Counted from the stretch's first letter, positions 52,901-62,469 are shown. The stretch: 64,000 bases of DNA from Pseudomonas sp. R84 (GCF_009834515.1 NZ_CP019426.1:3275501-3339500), one strand, 5' to 3'. The notes: generated from the sequence alone by a model not told the origin. Numbers and translations: made by a program.

Positions 52901-53854
52901 ATGTCAGACTTCAACTTTTTAGATCCCTTTCAAAGTCTCAATATTCCTTTGGGATCCTGGGTGGAAACCGCCCTTAAATACCTGGTGCATAACTTCAGGG
53001 AAGTGTTTCGCTCGATCCGCTGGCCGGTCGATCAAGTGCTCGACGGTGTGCAGTGGGGACTGCTGTCGGTTCCGCCGACGGTGTTCATCATCATCGCCGG
53101 ACTGATCAGTTGGCAGATTGGCGGCAAACGCATCGCCATTTTCAGCGTCGCCACCCTCACCGGGCTTGGACTGATCGGTGTGTGGAGCGATGCGATGGTC
53201 ACGCTGGCCCTGGTGCTGACATCGCTGTTGTTCTGCGCAGTGATCGGCATACCGCTGGGCATCCTGTGTGCACGCAGTGATCGCACGGAAATGATCATCC
53301 GTCCGGTACTGGATGCCATGCAAACACTGCCCGCGTTCGTCTATCTGGTGCCGGTGGTGATGCTCTTTGGTATCGGCAACGTCCCCGGTGTGATCGTCAC
53401 CATCATCTTTTCCGTCGCGCCGCTGGTGCGGCTGACCAACCTTGGTATTCGCCAAGTCCCTGCGGACAAGGTCGAAGCTGCCCGCGCGTTTGGCTGCACG
53501 GCCACGCAAATGCTGATGAAGGTGCAGTTGCCGTTGGCGGCGCCAACGATGATGGCCGGTCTCAACCAGACGTTGATGCTGTCGCTGTCGATGGTGGTGG
53601 TCGCCTCGATGATTTCGGTGGGCGGTCTGGGCTTGATGGTGTTGAGCGGCATCGGTCGCCTCGACATGGGCCTGGCTAGCGTCGGCGGCGCGGGGCTGGT
53701 GCTGCTCGCGGTATTCCTTGACCGACTGACCCAGGCAATGGGTGAGCGCAGCAGCGATCTGGCCACTGGTCAGCGCTGGTATGAAAGCGGCCCGGTGGGG
53801 CTGGTCATGAAACTGAAGAAAAAGAAGAACGTTGCACGTCCAGTGACGAATTGA
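52901..53854 (+). CDS. Glycine betaine/proline-type ABC transporter permease (ProW-like)
   Basis: 317 residues. The long hydrophilic N-terminus (FNFLDPFQSLNIPLGSWVETALKYLVHNFREVFRSIRWPVD) matches ProW, followed by membrane helices. The EAA coupling loop is EAARAFGCTATQMLMKVQLPLAAPTMMAGLNQTLMLSLSMVVVASMI, the signature of this permease group. ATG at 52901 after a GAGGT site, 50 bp from the ATPase gene. It forms the channel of the importer. Confidence 0.93.
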   Translation: MSDFNFLDPFQSLNIPLGSWVETALKYLVHNFREVFRSIRWPVDQVLDGVQWGLLSVPPTVFIIIAGLISWQIGGKRIAIFSVATLTGLGLIGVWSDAMVTLALVLTSLLFCAVIGIPLGILCARSDRTEMIIRPVLDAMQTLPAFVYLVPVVMLFGIGNVPGVIVTIIFSVAPLVRLTNLGIRQVPADKVEAARAFGCTATQMLMKVQLPLAAPTMMAGLNQTLMLSLSMVVVASMISVGGLGLMVLSGIGRLDMGLASVGGAGLVLLAVFLDRLTQAMGERSSDLATGQRWYESGPVGLVMKLKKKKNVARPVTN

Positions 53855-53897
53855 GTTGGCCTGCTCACCCCATTAAAAACTCCAAGCGTGGTGAAAC

Positions 53898-54920
53898 ATG
53901 AAACTGACAAATCTCAAGAAAAGCGTGGTTGCGAGCCTGGTAGCTTCAGTGTTTGGGACTTTGCTGTGCTCGGCGGCCTACGCGGCCGATGCCAACAAAC
54001 CGGGTGCCGGTGTTTCGATTACACCGATTTTCCCGACCATTGCTGAAGAACGCTTTCGTGGTGAGGTGGTGATCGCCGGCCTTAAGGAGCTGGGCTACGA
54101 CGTCAAACAGCCAAAAGAAGTCGACTACCCGGCGATGTTTCTCGCGCTGTCTTACGGCGATGCGGACTTCACCGTGCATGAATGGGAACACCTGCACCAA
54201 GCGTTTTATGAAAAGGCCGGCGGCGATGACGTGATGGTCAAAGTCGGGCAAGTCATGAAAGGCGTGCTCCAGGGCTACATGATCGACAAGAAAACTGCCG
54301 ACGCTTATCAGATCAAGGATCTGTCGGACCTGAAGAAACCCGAAATCGCCAAACTCTTTGACAGTAACGGTGACGGCAAGGCCGACCTGACGGGCTGCAA
54401 CCCGGGCTGGGGCTGCGAGATCATGATCGAACACCACATGAAAGCCTATGGCTTGGGTCCAACCGTAGTCGACAACCGCGGCTCCTACTTCGCGTTGATG
54501 GCTGACACCATTGCGCGGCTTCAGCAAGGCAAGCCCGTGCTGTTTTTCACTTGGGTTCCGCAGTGGATTGCCAGTGTATTGGTGGAAGGGCGTGACGTGG
54601 TCTGGTTGCCGGTACCTTTCACCTCGCTGCCGGATGGCAAGGAAAGCAAGGACACCTTCCATGACGGCAAGAACCTCGGTTTCCCGGTGGACACGATCAA
54701 TGCCGTCATGAACAAAGAGTTCGCTGAGAAGAACCCGGTGGCGCGCAAATTCCTCTCTGAAGTCAGCATCCCGACGGCCGCTGAAAGTGCGCAAAACCTG
54801 CGCATGCAAAACGGTGAAAAGTCGCTGGCCGACATCAAGCGCCATGCCGCGGAATGGATCAAGGCCAACCAGCAAGCCTATGACGGTTGGTTGAGTGACG
54901 CCCGGGCGGTAGCGAAGTAA
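53898..54920 (+). CDS. Glycine betaine/proline-type substrate-binding protein (ProX-like)
   Basis: 340 residues with signal peptide (VVASLVASVFGTLLCSAAYAA). The mature protein is closely ProX-like: SITPIFPTIAEERF, SYGDADFTVHEWEHLH, FDSNGDGKADLTGCNPGWGCE and FTWVPQWIASVLVEGRDVVWLPVPF. Trp residues at the three places that form the aromatic cage for the trimethylammonium head in E. coli ProX (HEW, PGW, TWVPQW) are present, so a quaternary ammonium ligand is expected. Last gene of the importer; 43 bp after the permease gene. Confidence 0.94.
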   Translation: MKLTNLKKSVVASLVASVFGTLLCSAAYAADANKPGAGVSITPIFPTIAEERFRGEVVIAGLKELGYDVKQPKEVDYPAMFLALSYGDADFTVHEWEHLHQAFYEKAGGDDVMVKVGQVMKGVLQGYMIDKKTADAYQIKDLSDLKKPEIAKLFDSNGDGKADLTGCNPGWGCEIMIEHHMKAYGLGPTVVDNRGSYFALMADTIARLQQGKPVLFFTWVPQWIASVLVEGRDVVWLPVPFTSLPDGKESKDTFHDGKNLGFPVDTINAVMNKEFAEKNPVARKFLSEVSIPTAAESAQNLRMQNGEKSLADIKRHAAEWIKANQQAYDGWLSDARAVAK

Positions 54921-55008
54921 TCGGTTCGAACACGGGTTGGCGGCGGGCGGTGCCAGTCGCCAAGCCACAGGGTTGTCGTTTCAAGTGAAGGCGAGCGGGT
55001 GACGCAAG

Positions 55009-56076
55009 ATGGAAACGTTCCAGAGTCCGTTGAAACAACAGAACATCGGCTTTCGCCCATCCACCGTGATGTCGGGCCATGAACGCATGGTGCGGGTGGC
55101 GTTTATCCTGCTCGATCATTTTTCGTTGACGACCCTTTCAACGGCGATGGATGCCCTGGCCACTGGAAACCTGATCAACGCTGAGACGATTTACACGGTA
55201 TCGACCTACTCACTTCAGGGTGGACTGGTTGAAAGTGATATCGGCGTGTCGCTGGCTTCGCAAAGGCTGGTCGCAGAAGGCTTCAGTCATGATGCAGTGA
55301 TTGTCGTCGGAGGCCAGCGTGTGAGGCTTGCCACGCAGCCAGTGCTGCGCCGAGTGCTGAAGAGGTCCGCGAGCAAAGGGATCGTTGCCGGTTGCTGGAA
55401 TGCCGCGTTCTATCTCGCCGATGCCGGTTTGCTCGATACTCAGGAGTTCGCCTGCCACAGCGACAGCTGCGGTCTGGTCCATGAATATTTCCCGCAGTTG
55501 AAAGTTTCGACTCGCGAGTTTATTTGCACACAGCGTCGGGCCACTTGCGCCAACGCTCATTCGGCGCTGGATATGACCCTGGCGATCATGCAGGAACTGG
55601 GTGCGCACAACGATGCGGTACTGGTCGATGAGATAAAACGTGTTCACCAGCCCGCACAAGCTCGTCCGAAGTTCTCGGCAAATGCCGACAGCCTTCGCTG
55701 TTCATCGATTCCAAAGCCTTTGAACATCGCGCTCGACTTGATGGAAAAGAACATTGAGGAACCGCTGGAAATCGATGCAATCGCCAGCCAGGTCGGCGTG
55801 TCACGCCGGCAACTGGAAAGAAGGTTTGCCCGCTATCTCAATGCGGCACCGAATCGCTACTACCTGGAACTGCGTTTGACCCGGGCCCGGCAACTGATTG
55901 TGCAAAGTGATCGCTCGTTGACGGATGTGGCACTGGCAACCGGGTTTGTCAGTTATCCGCACTTCTATAAACGCTTCAAGGACCTGTTCGGCTTACCGCC
56001 CATGACCTTCAGGGATTATTACTACGCCAACGACTGTGCCAGTAGCGGACGTTATACCGTAGCGGCCAGTTTTTAA
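55009..56076 (+). CDS. GATase1-like AraC-family regulator (GbdR/CdhR type)
   Basis: 355 residues. The N-terminal DJ-1/PfpI-like domain (RVAFILLDHFSLTTLSTAMDALATGN) has the nucleophile-elbow position as GCWNAAFYLADAG with Cys kept. The C-terminal AraC HTH reads EIDAIASQVGVSRRQLERRFARYLNAAPNRYYLELRLTRARQLI and SLTDVALATGFVSYPHFYKRFKDLFG. In Pseudomonas this class (GbdR, CdhR, SouR) senses glycine betaine, carnitine and sarcosine. It sits between the importer and the downstream enzymes, so it likely activates this locus in response to an N-methylated amine. Confidence 0.93.
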   Translation: METFQSPLKQQNIGFRPSTVMSGHERMVRVAFILLDHFSLTTLSTAMDALATGNLINAETIYTVSTYSLQGGLVESDIGVSLASQRLVAEGFSHDAVIVVGGQRVRLATQPVLRRVLKRSASKGIVAGCWNAAFYLADAGLLDTQEFACHSDSCGLVHEYFPQLKVSTREFICTQRRATCANAHSALDMTLAIMQELGAHNDAVLVDEIKRVHQPAQARPKFSANADSLRCSSIPKPLNIALDLMEKNIEEPLEIDAIASQVGVSRRQLERRFARYLNAAPNRYYLELRLTRARQLIVQSDRSLTDVALATGFVSYPHFYKRFKDLFGLPPMTFRDYYYANDCASSGRYTVAASF

Positions 56077-56202
56077 AACAAGCAGTCAATCGTCATTGTT
56101 TGTGCAAGTGCCAGTTTTGCAAGTTTCCGGATCAACGCCATTGCGTGCGTGTGCTTTGTGTCGCGTGCGTTTTGCAACTTCAACGATTAACGGTTTAACA
56201 CT

Positions 56203-57519
56203 ATGAAAGTCAGTTCATTACCCGCCGATGATGATAGTTGTGGCTGGTTTCATCTGAGCACGCCACGCAGTCCCGAGCCGGCTCACCGTGGGCACCGTTC
56301 AGCCCGCTGGGTGATCATCGGTGCCGGCTTCACGGGACTGGCGTGCGCGCGGCAACTGGCGTTGAATTTTCCCGACGACGAAGTGGTGCTTATCGAAGCG
56401 CAGGAAGTCGGACTGGGCCCGTCGGGTCGCAATGCCGGTTTTGCCATTGACCTTCCCCATGACATTGGCGCTGAGGATTACATCGGTGACATCGCACTGG
56501 CCCGCACCAGTTTGAAACTCAATCTGGCCGGCCAATCGATACTTCGCGAGCTGGTCGATCAATACCGCATCGAATGCCAGATGAAAGCCTGCGGCAAATA
56601 TCAGGCAGCGGTAGAGACCCGCGGTATCGCCGTACTCGATGCCTATCGCCGGGGCCTGGAAAAACTCGATCAGCCTTTTCAGATGATTGATGCCGATGAG
56701 TTGCCCGAACATTTGGGCACGCGGTTTTACCGCAAGGCGTTGTTCACGCCGGGCGCAGTGTTATTGCAACCGTCCGGACTGGTGAAAGGCCTGGCCGACA
56801 ATTTGCCATCGAACGTCACGCTGTATGAGCGCACCCCGATTCTGGAAGTGGAATACGGCGCCAAGACGCTCCTCAAACATGCCCACGGCAGCATCACCGC
56901 CGACAAACTGATTCTGGCGAACAACTCGTTCGGCATGCGCTTCGGTTTCCTGCAAGGGCGCATGTTGCCGATCTACACCTACGCGAGCATCACGCGGCCG
57001 CTGACCGAAGAGGAACAGGCGCGCCTTGGCGGTAAACCGTTCTGGGGCGCCATTCCGGCGGATCCGTTCGGCACCACGGTGCGCCGCACCCCGGACAACC
57101 GTCTGCTGATCCGCAACAGCTTCACCTTCAACCCGGATGGCCGCAGCAACAGCAAATACAACGAACGTTTCGTGCGTCGGCACAAGGCGTCATTCGATCA
57201 GCGGTTCCCGATGTTGCCGGGCGTGACGTTCGACTACACCTGGGGCGGCGCCTTGGCCATGTCGCGCAACCACAACGGCTTCTTCGGTGAACTGGCGCCC
57301 AACGTTTATGCCGCGCTCGGATGCAACGGTCTGGGCGTCACGCGCGGAACCGTCACCGGCAAGTTGCTCGCTGACTGGCTGGCGGGGCAGCGTGACCCAC
57401 TGATTGATTTCCTGTTGCAGGCGCCAGGTCCCAACAGCAACCCGCCAGAACCGTTTCTTTCGCTTGGGGTGAACATGAACCTCAAGTGGGGGCAGTACCG
57501 CGCCGGGAGAGAAAGCTGA
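56203..57519 (+). CDS. FAD-dependent amine/amino acid oxidase (DAO family, PuuB-like)
   Basis: 438 residues. The Rossmann motif is RWVIIGAGFTGLACARQLA (about 36-54) with the Glu at the end of strand 2 (VVLIEAQEVGLGPSGRNAGFAIDLPHD). The C-terminal FAD block is NVYAALGCNGLGVTRGTVTGKLLADWL. It is of the gamma-glutamylputrescine oxidase/sarcosine-oxidase-like type that converts amines to imines or aldehydes. It follows the AraC gene and precedes the lyase and aldehyde dehydrogenase genes by 132 bp. It should oxidise the demethylated amine product of the locus (inference). Confidence 0.9.
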   Translation: MKVSSLPADDDSCGWFHLSTPRSPEPAHRGHRSARWVIIGAGFTGLACARQLALNFPDDEVVLIEAQEVGLGPSGRNAGFAIDLPHDIGAEDYIGDIALARTSLKLNLAGQSILRELVDQYRIECQMKACGKYQAAVETRGIAVLDAYRRGLEKLDQPFQMIDADELPEHLGTRFYRKALFTPGAVLLQPSGLVKGLADNLPSNVTLYERTPILEVEYGAKTLLKHAHGSITADKLILANNSFGMRFGFLQGRMLPIYTYASITRPLTEEEQARLGGKPFWGAIPADPFGTTVRRTPDNRLLIRNSFTFNPDGRSNSKYNERFVRRHKASFDQRFPMLPGVTFDYTWGGALAMSRNHNGFFGELAPNVYAALGCNGLGVTRGTVTGKLLADWLAGQRDPLIDFLLQAPGPNSNPPEPFLSLGVNMNLKWGQYRAGRES

Positions 57520-57651
57520 GTCTGAGGTGACTAGTCGCCGAAGCCTCGTCGCTCTGCTGCCGTCCTGAAGGCTTGCGCCGCCAATAACCACGGTCTGCCC
57601 GGCATGCCGTCGGGCGCACGGATTGAACATTGAACCACTGGAGAAAACGCT

Positions 57652-58554
57652 ATGAACTTTGACGGAATTTTTACCCCTGCCATTACCCCGTTGTCCGCTG
57701 ATGGCCAGATCGACTATTCGGCGTTCGCCGACGTGCTCGAATATCTGATCGAGTCCAAGGTTCACGGCATCGTTATTGGCGGCTCCACCGGCGAGTATTA
57801 CGCGCACACCGCCGAGGAGCGCGTGGCCGTGGCCGAGCGCGCCAAAGAGGTGATCCGCGGACGCTTGCCTCTGGTCATCGGCACCGGCGGCATTCGTACC
57901 GAAGACTCGGTGTACTTCGCCGAAAAGGCCAAATCCCTGAAAGCGGACGCGATTCTGGTCGGTTCGCCACCGTATGCCTTGCCGACGCAGAAGGAAATTG
58001 CCGCCCATGTGCTCGCCGTGGACAAGGCGGCCGGGCTGCCGATCATGCTTTACAACTATCCGTCGCGAATGGGCGTGGCGATGGGCGACGAGTTTTTCGA
58101 AGCCATCGCTGGCTGCAAGAATATCGCCGCGATCAAGGAAAGTTCGGGCGAGATGAGTCGCCTGCACCGTCTGGCTCACGCTCATCCGTCGATCCAATTG
58201 TCCTGTGGCTGGGATGATCAGGCGCTGGAGTTTTTCGCCTGGGGTGCGCGCAGCTGGGTTTGCGCCGGTTCGAACTTCATCCCGCGCGAACACATCGCGC
58301 TTTACGAAGCCTGCGTGCTGGAAAAGAACTTCGATAAAGGTCGGCGGATCATGTCGGCGATGCTGCCGTTGATGGATTTCCTCGAGAGCGGCAAGTTCGT
58401 GCAGTCAATCAAACATGGCAGCGAACTCAGTGGCCTGCGTGCCGGCGGCGTCCGTGCGCCACTGCAAGCACTGGAGCCTTCCGAGAAGCAAGCGCTGGAA
58501 GGTGTGATCAAAACCCTGCAGAAAAACGTCGCGCGTATCGTCGAGGAGGCTTGA
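57652..58554 (+). CDS. DapA-family lyase/deaminase (N-acetylneuraminate lyase superfamily)
   Basis: 300 residues. The Schiff-base Lys162 (IAAIKESSG), the Tyr pocket (LYNYPSRMG, Tyr134 and Arg139) and the GGSTGEYY loop are all present. Members include dihydrodipicolinate synthase, KDG aldolases and the pyrroline-4-hydroxy-2-carboxylate deaminase of hydroxyproline catabolism. With an amine oxidase before it and an aldehyde dehydrogenase one base after it, the catabolic roles are more likely than lysine synthesis. The exact reaction is not readable. Confidence 0.9.
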   Translation: MNFDGIFTPAITPLSADGQIDYSAFADVLEYLIESKVHGIVIGGSTGEYYAHTAEERVAVAERAKEVIRGRLPLVIGTGGIRTEDSVYFAEKAKSLKADAILVGSPPYALPTQKEIAAHVLAVDKAAGLPIMLYNYPSRMGVAMGDEFFEAIAGCKNIAAIKESSGEMSRLHRLAHAHPSIQLSCGWDDQALEFFAWGARSWVCAGSNFIPREHIALYEACVLEKNFDKGRRIMSAMLPLMDFLESGKFVQSIKHGSELSGLRAGGVRAPLQALEPSEKQALEGVIKTLQKNVARIVEEA

Positions 58555-58555
58555 A

Positions 58556-60046
58556 ATGGCAGACCTGCTGAGTAAAGAGCAATACCTCGAGCTGGCTGCG
58601 AAGCTCGAATTTCGCAATCAAGCGTTCATCAACGGCCAGTTTTGCGCCTCGCGTTCAGGCAAGACATTCACCACAACCAACCCGGCTACCGACCAGGTGC
58701 TGACTGAGATTGCTGCGTGCAACGCCGATGATGTCGACGCGGCCGTAGCGGCGGCGAAGGAAGCCTTCGATGACGCACGCTGGCATTCACTGGCGCCGTC
58801 CGCACGCAAATCGGTATTGCTGCGCTTCGCCCAATTACTGGAAGACCACGCCCATGAGCTGGCGGTGCTGGAAAGCCTGGACAGTGGCAAGCCGATTCGT
58901 GAATGCCAGAACATCGACGTGCCGGAATCGATTCATACGTTACGTTGGCATGCCGAGCTGATCGACAAGATCTACGACGCTACGGCACCGGTCGGCTCGG
59001 GTGCGGTAACCATGGTCGTGCGTGAACCGATCGGCGTTGTCGGCCTGGTGTTGCCGTGGAACTTCCCGCTGCTGATGCTCGCCTGGAAAATCGGCCCGTC
59101 GCTGGCCGCAGGCTGTTCGATCGTGGTCAAACCGGCCAAGGAAACCACCTTGAGCACCTTGCGTGTCGCCGAACTGGCGTATCAGGCGGGGATTCCCGCC
59201 GGCGTGTTCAACGTCGTGCCCGGGGGAGGCAAGGAGGCCGGTGAGCCGCTGGGTCGTCATCCGGATGTGGCGATGGTCAGCTTCACCGGTTCAACCGATA
59301 CCGGCCGGCTGTTCCTCAAATATTCCAGCGAATCGAACCTGAAACGCATCGTGCTGGAATGTGGCGGCAAGAACCCTGCTGTGGTGATGAATGATGTCGA
59401 AGACATCGACCACGTCGCCCAGCATGTGGTCAACGGCGCCTTCTGGAACATGGGTGAAAACTGTTCGGCCTCATCGCGGCTGATCGTCCACGCTGACGTC
59501 AAGGATGAACTGTTGCAGCGTGTCCAGGTGCATCTGGGCGACTGGAAAATGGGCGATCCATTGGACCCTGAAAATCGCTTGGGCTCGATGATCAGCAAGG
59601 CGCATTTCGACAAGGTGCGCTCCTACCTTGATGTGGCCCGCGACGAAAACCTGCGCGTGCTGGTGGGCGGCAAAACCCGCCAGGATATTTTCGTCGAACC
59701 GACTATCGTTGACGGCGTGAGTCGCGATAGCCGTTTGTTCCAGGAAGAGATCTTCGGCCCGGTACTGAGCGTCACCACCTTCCAGACCGTTGACGAAGCC
59801 ATTGCGCTGGCCAACGACACAGCCTACGGTCTGGCAGCATCGGCTTACACCGGCAACCTGCGCCATGCCCTGAAACTCTCACGCGGGATTCGCGCCGGGA
59901 TCGTCACGGTGAACTGCTTCGGTGAGGGCGACGCCTCCACGCCATTCGGCGGCTACAAGGAATCAGGGTTCGGCGGGCGCGACAAGTCGATCTGGGCGCA
60001 CGACCAATACACTGAAATCAAAACCATCTGGATTGACGCTTCCTGA
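58556..60046 (+). CDS. NAD(P)-dependent aldehyde dehydrogenase (PuuC-like)
   Basis: 496 residues, full length. Catalytic Cys303 in GENCSASSR, general base Glu268 in VLECGGKNP, cofactor motif FTGSTDTG and LPWNFPLLMLAWKIGPSLAAG. It is similar in style to the gamma-glutamyl-gamma-aminobutyraldehyde/betaine-aldehyde group. The start is one base after the lyase stop, so the two are tightly coupled. It would oxidise an aldehyde, perhaps a semialdehyde, to an acid. A hairpin follows the stop. Confidence 0.94.
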   Translation: MADLLSKEQYLELAAKLEFRNQAFINGQFCASRSGKTFTTTNPATDQVLTEIAACNADDVDAAVAAAKEAFDDARWHSLAPSARKSVLLRFAQLLEDHAHELAVLESLDSGKPIRECQNIDVPESIHTLRWHAELIDKIYDATAPVGSGAVTMVVREPIGVVGLVLPWNFPLLMLAWKIGPSLAAGCSIVVKPAKETTLSTLRVAELAYQAGIPAGVFNVVPGGGKEAGEPLGRHPDVAMVSFTGSTDTGRLFLKYSSESNLKRIVLECGGKNPAVVMNDVEDIDHVAQHVVNGAFWNMGENCSASSRLIVHADVKDELLQRVQVHLGDWKMGDPLDPENRLGSMISKAHFDKVRSYLDVARDENLRVLVGGKTRQDIFVEPTIVDGVSRDSRLFQEEIFGPVLSVTTFQTVDEAIALANDTAYGLAASAYTGNLRHALKLSRGIRAGIVTVNCFGEGDASTPFGGYKESGFGGRDKSIWAHDQYTEIKTIWIDAS

Positions 60047-60070
60047 TAGCGCCTTGACGCAAGAAACCAC

Positions 60071-60106
60071 ATCGCCCCCGACACTGGATTCAGTGGCGGG
60101 GCGATT
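60071..60106 (+). terminator. Hairpin after the aldehyde dehydrogenase gene
   Basis: ATCGCCCC pairs with GGGGCGAT around an inner hairpin CACTG-GATT-CAGTG, followed by TTTACC. It lies 24 bp past the stop and closes the catabolic unit. Confidence 0.65.
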
Positions 60107-60238
60107 TACCCAATCCATGAGCTGGATTGGTTGGTAGCCACGTCAGCAAAAAAGCTTTCAGTCATCCGCTTTTCTTCAGACATTTTGAACCTAACCCGAA
60201 ATCGGTCGCTCAACCGTGCAATGTTCGGGGGTGGCGAA

Positions 60239-60487
60239 ATGAACGCGTTCAAGAACCAACTGACATTCGCACAAGAAACCAGACTACTCGCTTTGGCTGC
60301 CTGGCAACGTGCACTGGAAAACCTTGAACTGCGCATGGACTGCCCAGACGCCTATCACGACGAACTGCTGCGCCAGTCGGATGAAATGGACCGCTTGGGC
60401 ATACTCAGTTGGAACGAGTGGCGCGACCTGCGAAGAGAAGCAGATGTCGCGTACCTGCGCGCAGTCGCTGGAGACGATTACCATTGA
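60239..60487 (+). CDS. Small hypothetical protein
   Basis: 82 residues, mostly helical (MNAFKNQLTFAQETRLLALAAWQRALENLE, then DAYHDELLRQSDEMDRLGILSWNEWRDLRREAD). No known domain. The ATG at 60239 has a GGGGTGG ribosome-like site; the open frame extends to 60131, but those residues look non-coding. It precedes the ZIP transporter gene by 63 bp on the same strand. Confidence 0.6.
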   Translation: MNAFKNQLTFAQETRLLALAAWQRALENLELRMDCPDAYHDELLRQSDEMDRLGILSWNEWRDLRREADVAYLRAVAGDDYH

Positions 60488-60550
60488 GGTCATGTACGGT
60501 CGTTATCCGCATCCACTGAAAAGATCGAATCAACAAAACAGGAGATTTCC

Positions 60551-61480
60551 ATGCCCGAGCCGTTGTCCTCATCAGGTGCACCAACTCGCTCCTGGTTCGC
60601 TCGTTTCTCAGGGTCTGGATGGGGCGGGCGGGTCTTCTGGTCAATTCTGATCGGCGTGACAATCTTCCTGCTGATAAGCGGGTATGGCGCCTTTGTCGGG
60701 GCGAACAAACAAAATCTGCACTTCGCTTTTATCGGTGGCATGACTGGCTTCGCTGCGACAGCAATCGGTGCTGTCGTAGCGATCGCGTTGCGAGACATCG
60801 CCGCCCGAACCCAAGACATCATGCTCGGCTTCGCCGCCGGGATGATGCTGGCCGCGAGTTCGTTTTCGCTCATTCTGCCTGGCATAGAAGCGGCTCGGGC
60901 GCTTTGCGATAACCAGTTGCTCGCGGCCTGCGTCGTCGTCGCAGGGTTGGGATTGGGCGTAGCGCTGATGGTCGGCCTTGATCGTTTCGTGCCTCACGAA
61001 CACGAGAAAAGCGGACGCCGAGGGCCGGACGCGCAGCGCATCAATCGTGTCTGGTTGTTCGTCCTGGCAATCACACTGCATAACCTGCCGGAAGGCATGG
61101 CCATTGGCGTGAGCTTCGCCAACGGCGACATGAAGGTGGGACTCCCGCTGACCACGGCGATCGCCATCCAGGATATTCCCGAAGGCCTGGCTGTCGCTCT
61201 AGCGTTACGCGTGACAGGCATCTCTGCACTTCGCGCAGCGCTTATTGCAGTGGGTTCGGGGTTGATGGAACCGATTGGCGCCATTGTCGGACTGGGCATT
61301 TCCAGCAGCTTTGCGTTGGGATATCCCGTTGCGCTCGGTTTGGCCGCCGGGGCGATGATTTTTGTGGTCTCCCATGAGGTCATTCCCGAGACCCATCGCA
61401 ACGGTCATGAGACCCCGGCTACCTTGGGACTGATGCTCGGCTTTGGGGTGATGATGTTTCTCGATACTGCTTTGGGTTAA
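60551..61480 (+). CDS. ZIP-family divalent metal transporter (ZupT/GufA-like)
   Basis: 309 residues and eight membrane helices. The metal-binding helices are ITLHNLPEGMAIGVSF (TM4) and AIAIQDIPEGLAVALAL (TM5), with SHEVIPETHRNGHE near TM7; these are the ZIP signature residues. The N-terminal extension of about 25 residues is polar. It imports zinc or other divalent ions into the cytoplasm. No Fur- or Zur-like box was noticed upstream. Confidence 0.93.
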   Translation: MPEPLSSSGAPTRSWFARFSGSGWGGRVFWSILIGVTIFLLISGYGAFVGANKQNLHFAFIGGMTGFAATAIGAVVAIALRDIAARTQDIMLGFAAGMMLAASSFSLILPGIEAARALCDNQLLAACVVVAGLGLGVALMVGLDRFVPHEHEKSGRRGPDAQRINRVWLFVLAITLHNLPEGMAIGVSFANGDMKVGLPLTTAIAIQDIPEGLAVALALRVTGISALRAALIAVGSGLMEPIGAIVGLGISSSFALGYPVALGLAAGAMIFVVSHEVIPETHRNGHETPATLGLMLGFGVMMFLDTALG

Positions 61481-61509
61481 TCACGAACCTGACCACTGGA
61501 GAGAAACCC

Positions 61510-62469
61510 TCACGCACTGGCTTTAACCTCAGCCTTGACTACTGATTTACGGTAAGTCAGCAAAACGATGCCCGTGACCACAATCACCCCGCCGAAAATC
61601 TGTCCTGTACTGAGCATTTGGTCCAGCACAATCCAGCCCATCAACAGCGTTGCTAGTGGCTCGATGTTCATGACCGGCGCATTGCGCGGCATGTCGAGGC
61701 GAGGCACGGAAATGAACAGGACGATAAAACCTGTGCCGTACAGCACCACCAGGGTGGCAAGGGCCAGCCATCCGGTCGAGGTGGCGGGCAGGTTCAAGCC
61801 GCCGGGAAGGGCGCCCGTCAGTCCTGCCAGGTTGACGCTGCTGAACACGATGAAAATGGTCAGCAGACTGCGCACCGAGCCGCGTACCTGAGACAGTTTG
61901 TGGTCGGTGATCCACAACGCGCAGGCGAACACGCTGGCGGCACAGAACGCGAGCGCGACGCCGGTCAGCCATTGCGCACTGACGTCTGTCGTGGTCGAGA
62001 GACGCCCGGGGACGTCCAGCACAAACACCAGACCCAACAGAATCAAACCCATCAACGTCGCAGTGCGTGCGCTCGGTCGCTGGCCACCCAGCGCCCAGGT
62101 GAGCAATGCCAGCAGAATAGGAAATACGTTCGCCACCAGCAGGGCCAGCGCCACCGGCACCCGTGCGACAGCAGAGTAAAGGCACAGACTCTGCGCAGTG
62201 ATCAGCAACCCCAGCAACAGTTGCCAGCGCCAGGCACCGGCCGGCAAGCGCGGGCTTTGTCTTTGCCACAGCACCAGGATGGCGAGCACCAGCAGGGTCC
62301 CGCCGGAACGCATCAAAATAGCCAGCAACACACCCGCACCATCATCAAATGCGACCCGCGCCGCCACATGATTGCCGGCAAATGCACAGCCCATGCACAA
62401 CAGAATGATCACCGCCAGATAACGGGGGTAGGGTGGCGGCACGGCTTGCGTAGCGGTAGGGCGAGGCAT
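61510..62469 (-). CDS. DMT-family transporter (EamA)
   Basis: 319 residues, ten membrane helices in two EamA repeats (GCAFAGNHVAARVAFDDGAGVLLAILMRSGGTLLVLAILVLW; then ALAFCAASVFACALWITD and NIEPLATLLMGWIVLDQML). It exports small metabolites such as amino acids. The Met ending at 62469 is chosen since the preceding 20 residues of open frame are not membrane-like. It is convergent with the ZIP gene. Confidence 0.88.
   Translation of the reverse strand: MPRPTATQAVPPPYPRYLAVIILLCMGCAFAGNHVAARVAFDDGAGVLLAILMRSGGTLLVLAILVLWQRQSPRLPAGAWRWQLLLGLLITAQSLCLYSAVARVPVALALLVANVFPILLALLTWALGGQRPSARTATLMGLILLGLVFVLDVPGRLSTTTDVSAQWLTGVALAFCAASVFACALWITDHKLSQVRGSVRSLLTIFIVFSSVNLAGLTGALPGGLNLPATSTGWLALATLVVLYGTGFIVLFISVPRLDMPRNAPVMNIEPLATLLMGWIVLDQMLSTGQIFGGVIVVTGIVLLTYRKSVVKAEVKASA

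Noticed and set aside
56077..56202. Sigma-54 promoter before the FAD oxidase gene
   Set aside because: A TGGCAC occurs only on the minus strand and lacks TTGC at the right spacing.
57520..57651. Riboswitch in the 132-bp gap before the DapA-family gene
   Set aside because: Only short GC-rich dyads are seen, with no recognisable aptamer core.
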